NCBI GenBank assembly: GCA_017794825.1
Contig: CP051237.1
Location: 3,924,501-3,988,500, forward strand
Length of the DNA: 64,000 nucleotides
Direction of reading: 5' to 3'
DNA from: Pararhizobium sp.
GTDB lineage: Bacteria > Pseudomonadota > Alphaproteobacteria > Rhizobiales > Rhizobiaceae
Part shown: piece after piece, positions 60,687 through 64,000 of the stretch
Layout of the letters: every line of letters starts with the position of its first letter
Position numbering within the stretch: the first letter of the stretch is position 1
Translations under genes and position numbers: made by a program
The notes under the pieces: generated by a model
Database searches by the model: none
What the model saw: only the letters and a program-made list of their open reading frames with translations
What the model was told of the DNA's origin: nothing

Positions 60687-62559
60687 GGTCGAGGCCAGCC
60701 GCCAGATGGTCGGCAAGCGCGTCGAGGCTTTCCGTCTCCGTGTGGAGGTGGAATTCCGGGGTTTCCGGCGCTTCGTAGGGACTGTCGATGCCGGTGAAAT
60801 TCGGCAACTCGCCGCGGCGCGCCTTCTTGTAGAGCCCCTTCGGGTCGCGCTTTTCGGCGGTTTCCAGCGGCGTGTCGACGAAAATCTCCACGAACTCGTC
60901 GGCCTCGAAGAGTTCGCGCGCCATCCGCCGCTCCGCGCGGAATGGCGAGATGAAGGCGGTCATGACGATCAGCCCCGCGTCGACCATCAGCTTGGCGACT
61001 TCGGCGATGCGGCGGATGTTTTCCACCCGGTCGGCGTCGGTGAAGCCGAGATCGCGGTTGAGGCCAAGGCGGACATTGTCGCCGTCGAGGATGTAGGTCC
61101 GCAGGCCCTGCGCGTGCAGGCGCTGTTCCAGCGCATTGGCGATGGTCGATTTGCCGGAGCCGCTGAGACCGGTAAACCACAGCACCTTGCCCTTGTGGCC
61201 GTTGAGGCGGGAGCGCGCAGCCTTGTCGACGGTGACCGCCTGGCGGTGGACGTTGCTTGCGCGCCGCAGCGCATAGTCGATCATGCCGGCGGCGACGGTC
61301 CGGTTGGTCTGCCGGTCGATGAGCACGAAGGAGCCCATGGCCGGACAATCCTTGAAGGGCTCGAAGGCGACCGGCCGGTCGAGGCCGAGTTTCACGACGC
61401 TGATGTCGTTGAGCGCCAGCTTGCGGCCGGGCACCTCCTCGAAGGTGTTGATGTTGTATTTGTGATGGATGTCGGAGAGGGTCGCATTGACCGTGGCCGC
61501 GCCGATCTTCATGCGGTAGCTGCGGCCGATGAAGCCTTCGTCCTGGTCCATCCAGACGAGCTTCGTCTCGAATTGGTCCGACGTTTCGCACGGATCCTGT
61601 CCGGCGACGATGACGTCGCCGCGCGATATGTCGACTTCCCGGTCGAGCGTAACGGTGACGGCCTGGTCCGTGAGCGCCGTGTCGAGGTCGCCCATGCCGA
61701 GCAGGATGCGGTCGACCGAGGCGAGTTCGCCGGAAGGCAGGATACGCACCTGGTCGCCTTTGGACACGCTGCCGGCGACGACAGTGCCGGCATAGCCGCG
61801 GAAGTCGAGATCCGGGCGATTGACCCACTGCACCGGCATGCGGAAGCCGTGATCGGCCATGGCTTTGCGCGTTTCCACGACGCCGAGAAAACCGAGCAGG
61901 GTGGGCCCGTGATACCAGTGCGTCTTGCCCGACCGTTCGACGATATTGTCGCCCTTCAGCGCGGAGACGGGTATCGCCGTGATTGTCTCGAAGTCGAGCG
62001 CCTCGGCCATCTTTCCGTAGTCCTCGACGATGGCGTCGTAGATCGCCTCGTCGTAACCTACGAGGTCCATCTTGTTGACGGCGAGCACGATGTGGCGAAT
62101 GCCGAGCAGAGAGGCGATGAAGCTGTGGCGGCGGCTTTGCGTCAGCACGCCCTTGCGGGCGTCGATCAGGATGACGGCGACGTCGGCGGTCGAGGCGCCG
62201 GTGACCATGTTGCGGGTATATTGTTCGTGGCCGGGCGTGTCGGCGACGATGAACTTGCGCCTGTCGGTCGCGAAGAACCGGTAGGCGACGTCGATGGTGA
62301 TGCCCTGTTCGCGCTCGGCGCTCAGGCCGTCGACCAGCAGCGCGAAGTCGATGTCTTCGCCCTGCGTGCCGATCTTGCGCGACGTGTTTTCGAGTTCCGC
62401 CAGCTGATCGTCGAAGATCATCTTCGATTCGTAGAGCATGCGCCCGATGAGGGTCGACTTGCCGTCGTCGACGCTGCCGCAGGTGATGAACCGGAGCGTT
62501 TCGAGACCCGCCTGATGCTCCAGATAGGACTGGATGTCCTTTGCCGTTTCGACGTTCAT
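60676..62559 (-). CDS. cysN: Bifunctional sulfate adenylyltransferase subunit 1/APS kinase (CysN/CysC, NodQ type)
   Basis: A 627-residue fusion. Residues 1 to about 430 are a GTPase of the CysN type (P-loop GSVDDGKSTLIGRM, DTPGHEQYTRNM, AVNKMDLVGYD), and residues about 445-627 are APS kinase (P-loop FTGLSGSGKSTIANAL, LDGDNVRLGLN, FVDTPLETAEKRDPKGLYKKA). It activates sulfate to APS and then PAPS. The fused form is common in rhizobia (NodQ). Its start overlaps the stop of cysD by 1 base (TGATG). Confidence 0.96.
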   Translation of the reverse strand: MNVETAKDIQSYLEHQAGLETLRFITCGSVDDGKSTLIGRMLYESKMIFDDQLAELENTSRKIGTQGEDIDFALLVDGLSAEREQGITIDVAYRFFATDRRKFIVADTPGHEQYTRNMVTGASTADVAVILIDARKGVLTQSRRHSFIASLLGIRHIVLAVNKMDLVGYDEAIYDAIVEDYGKMAEALDFETITAIPVSALKGDNIVERSGKTHWYHGPTLLGFLGVVETRKAMADHGFRMPVQWVNRPDLDFRGYAGTVVAGSVSKGDQVRILPSGELASVDRILLGMGDLDTALTDQAVTVTLDREVDISRGDVIVAGQDPCETSDQFETKLVWMDQDEGFIGRSYRMKIGAATVNATLSDIHHKYNINTFEEVPGRKLALNDISVVKLGLDRPVAFEPFKDCPAMGSFVLIDRQTNRTVAAGMIDYALRRASNVHRQAVTVDKAARSRLNGHKGKVLWFTGLSGSGKSTIANALEQRLHAQGLRTYILDGDNVRLGLNRDLGFTDADRVENIRRIAEVAKLMVDAGLIVMTAFISPFRAERRMARELFEADEFVEIFVDTPLETAEKRDPKGLYKKARRGELPNFTGIDSPYEAPETPEFHLHTETESLDALADHLAAGLDLNL

Positions 62560-63620
62560 CAGAAATACCCCTCCTGCTTCTTGTGCTCCATGGAGGCGGC
62601 GCTGTCGGTGTCGATGGCGCGTCCCTGGCGTTCGCTGCTGTGGGTCTGGAGGAGTTCGAGGATGATCGCGCCGAGGTCTTCGGCTTCTGAATCGATGCCG
62701 CCGGTAAGCGGATAGCAGCCAAGGGTGCGGAACCGGATCTTGCGGAACTTCACGGTTTCGCCGTCCATCGGCCGGACGCGGTCGTCGTCAAGCATCATGA
62801 GCATGCCGTCGCGCTCCACCGTCGGCCGGACATGCGAGAAGTAGAGCGGCACGATGGGGATGCTTTCGCGGTAGATGTACTGCCACACGTCGAGCTCGGT
62901 CCAGTTGGAGATCGGGAAGACGCGGATACTCTCGCCCTTGCTCTTCGTCGTGTTGTAGAGGTTCCACAGCTCCGGACGCTGGTTCTTCGGATCCCAGCGC
63001 TGCGTTGTCGTGCGGAAGGAGAAGACGCGCTCCTTGGCGCGGCTTTTTTCCTCGTCGCGACGGGCGCCGCCGAAGGCGACGTCGAAACCGTACTTGTCGA
63101 GCGCCTGTTTGAGGCCCTGCGTCTTCATGATGTCGGTGTGGACCGCGCTGCCGTGGTCGATAGGATTGATGTCCTTTTCGACGCCCTCCGGATTGACGTG
63201 GACGATCAGGTCCATGCCGGCGTCGGCGGCCATGCGGTCGCGGAACTGGTACATCTCCTGGAATTTCCAGCGCGTGTCGACATGCAGCAGCGGGAAGGGC
63301 GGCGGAGACGGGTAGAAGGCCTTACGCGCCAGATGCAGCATGACGGCGCTGTCCTTGCCGACCGAATAGAGCATCACCGGATTGTCGGCGGTCGCGGCCA
63401 CCTCGCGCATGATGTGGATGCTTTCGGCTTGCAGCCGGTCGAGATGGGTGAGGTGCGCGGTTTTTGGAACATCGCCGCCGGAGCGGGCGACGATATCCTC
63501 AAGGTCGACGATCGGGTGATAGGCGGCGAGCGCGGCGGTCACGCCGTCACCGAGCCTGTTTTCGCTGTCGATCAGCTTTCTCAGACGCGCGGTCAGCCCG
63601 CCATGCGGCCAGACCAGCAT
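62559..63620 (-). CDS. cysD: Sulfate adenylyltransferase subunit 2 CysD, unusual N-terminus
   Basis: The CysD core begins at LTHLDRLQAESIHIMREVAA and has the PP-loop YSVGKDSAVMLHLARKAF, the HVDTRWKFQEMY block, GGARRDEEKSRAKERVFSFR and the GCYPLTGGIDSEA end. CysD is normally about 300 residues and starts just before THL. Here no start codon exists at that point: the frame continues upstream in coding style to the window edge. ATG 63620 with GGAG six bases upstream would give 353 residues; a fused or longer protein is equally possible. Confidence 0.85.
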   Translation of the reverse strand: MLVWPHGGLTARLRKLIDSENRLGDGVTAALAAYHPIVDLEDIVARSGGDVPKTAHLTHLDRLQAESIHIMREVAATADNPVMLYSVGKDSAVMLHLARKAFYPSPPPFPLLHVDTRWKFQEMYQFRDRMAADAGMDLIVHVNPEGVEKDINPIDHGSAVHTDIMKTQGLKQALDKYGFDVAFGGARRDEEKSRAKERVFSFRTTTQRWDPKNQRPELWNLYNTTKSKGESIRVFPISNWTELDVWQYIYRESIPIVPLYFSHVRPTVERDGMLMMLDDDRVRPMDGETVKFRKIRFRTLGCYPLTGGIDSEAEDLGAIILELLQTHSSERQGRAIDTDSAASMEHKKQEGYF

Positions 63621-64000
63621 CCGGCGCTCCGGGTCTTCACGCAGCGAGCCGATGGCATGAAGAAGTTCTTCGTCCGACGGATCGCCCGATGACAGGAACA
63701 CCCAGCGACGGCCGCCGCGACCGTCATTGGAGACCAGAAGGCTGCGTCCGTCCGGCGTGGCGTGCAGCTGGACATGAAGGGACAAAACGCGTTCCTTGCG
63801 CGCCAGTTCGGCGAGCGTTTCGGCCGCAAAGCTCTTTACCGGACGGTCGCGTTCATCGCGCAGGTCGGCCGGCTCGAGAGCCGGCGGCAGCAGGCCTTCC
63901 GACAGGATCGTGCGTTCGACGGTGCGCTTGGTGCTCGCGTCGCTGTGTTCGGCGAGCGCCGAATACAGCGTGACCGTGGTCCAGCAGCGGATTGCGCCGT
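63621..64000 (-). other. Open frame continuing upstream of cysD, identity unknown
   Basis: The cysD frame has no stop from 63620 to 64000. Its codons are GC-rich at third positions like neighbouring genes, and the translation (for example VKSFAAETLAELARKERVLS) looks like real protein. I do not recognise a domain. It is either the N-terminal part of a CysD fusion or the end of an upstream gene that runs into cysD without an intervening stop. Confidence 0.5.

Overview
The window is 64 kb of GC-rich bacterial chromosome with dense, mostly operonic genes, frequent ATGA/GTGA overlaps and several GTG or TTG starts. Gene content suggests an alphaproteobacterium, most likely a rhizobium-like member of the Hyphomicrobiales: a NodQ-type CysN/CysC fusion, a thiCOSGED cluster behind a TPP riboswitch, a candidate RirA-type iron operator, and many ABC, TRAP and tripartite tricarboxylate (TTT) sugar or acid transporters. 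The genus cannot be fixed from the sequence. No rRNA, tRNA, integrase, insertion sequence or cas gene was seen.

Layout. 1-1.2 kb: the 3' part of a glycolate/lactate-type FAD oxidase, followed by an unusual cluster of short repeats. 1.6-10.4 kb: a bacterial SABATH-like carboxyl methyltransferase, a class III adenylate cyclase, a LuxR-type regulator with all acyl-homoserine-lactone pocket residues but no luxI nearby, and a divergent branched-chain-type ABC importer. The last permease of that importer is fused to an alpha/beta hydrolase, and one of its ATPases has lost the ABC signature. 10.5-19.4 kb: a mixed region with an amidase, two unknown proteins, a P450/O-acetyltransferase pair, a VWA-like DUF1194 protein, a bactofilin-like membrane protein, a thioesterase, a SnoaL-like protein, a thioredoxin-like protein and an SDR. 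19.6-24.7 kb: an iron-type operon (imelysin, di-haem DUF1111 protein, second imelysin, DUF1513 protein). 25-26.7 kb: a TetR regulator and an extradiol dioxygenase-type protein.

26.9-51.4 kb is a sugar and sugar-acid island. A TRAP transporter with an SMP-30 lactonase lies opposite a GntR regulator, and matching operator palindromes sit in front of the TRAP operon and of gntR. Then come an IlvD/Edd sugar-acid dehydratase, an RraA-like protein, a YghZ-like aldo/keto reductase lacking its catalytic tyrosine, and a GH43 beta-xylosidase. A convergent operon encodes an RbsABC-type sugar importer and an FGGY kinase. A TctCBA transporter follows, then an L-fucose-type set (aldose dehydrogenase, SGNH esterase, FucU mutarotase), an MFS exporter, a zinc alcohol dehydrogenase and an enolase-superfamily protein. 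Together these suggest uptake and largely oxidative degradation of plant or algal pentoses and deoxysugars.

51.4-64 kb: a GMC oxidoreductase, an acyl-CoA dehydrogenase, the thiamine operon with promoter, TPP riboswitch and a possible ribosome-site sequester, and the sulfate activation genes cysD and cysN/C running off the right edge. The least explained structure is a repeat family (core GGCTTTGTTTCGGGAA) in two inverted clusters at 1.3 and 48.8 kb, the second with a 45-bp period.
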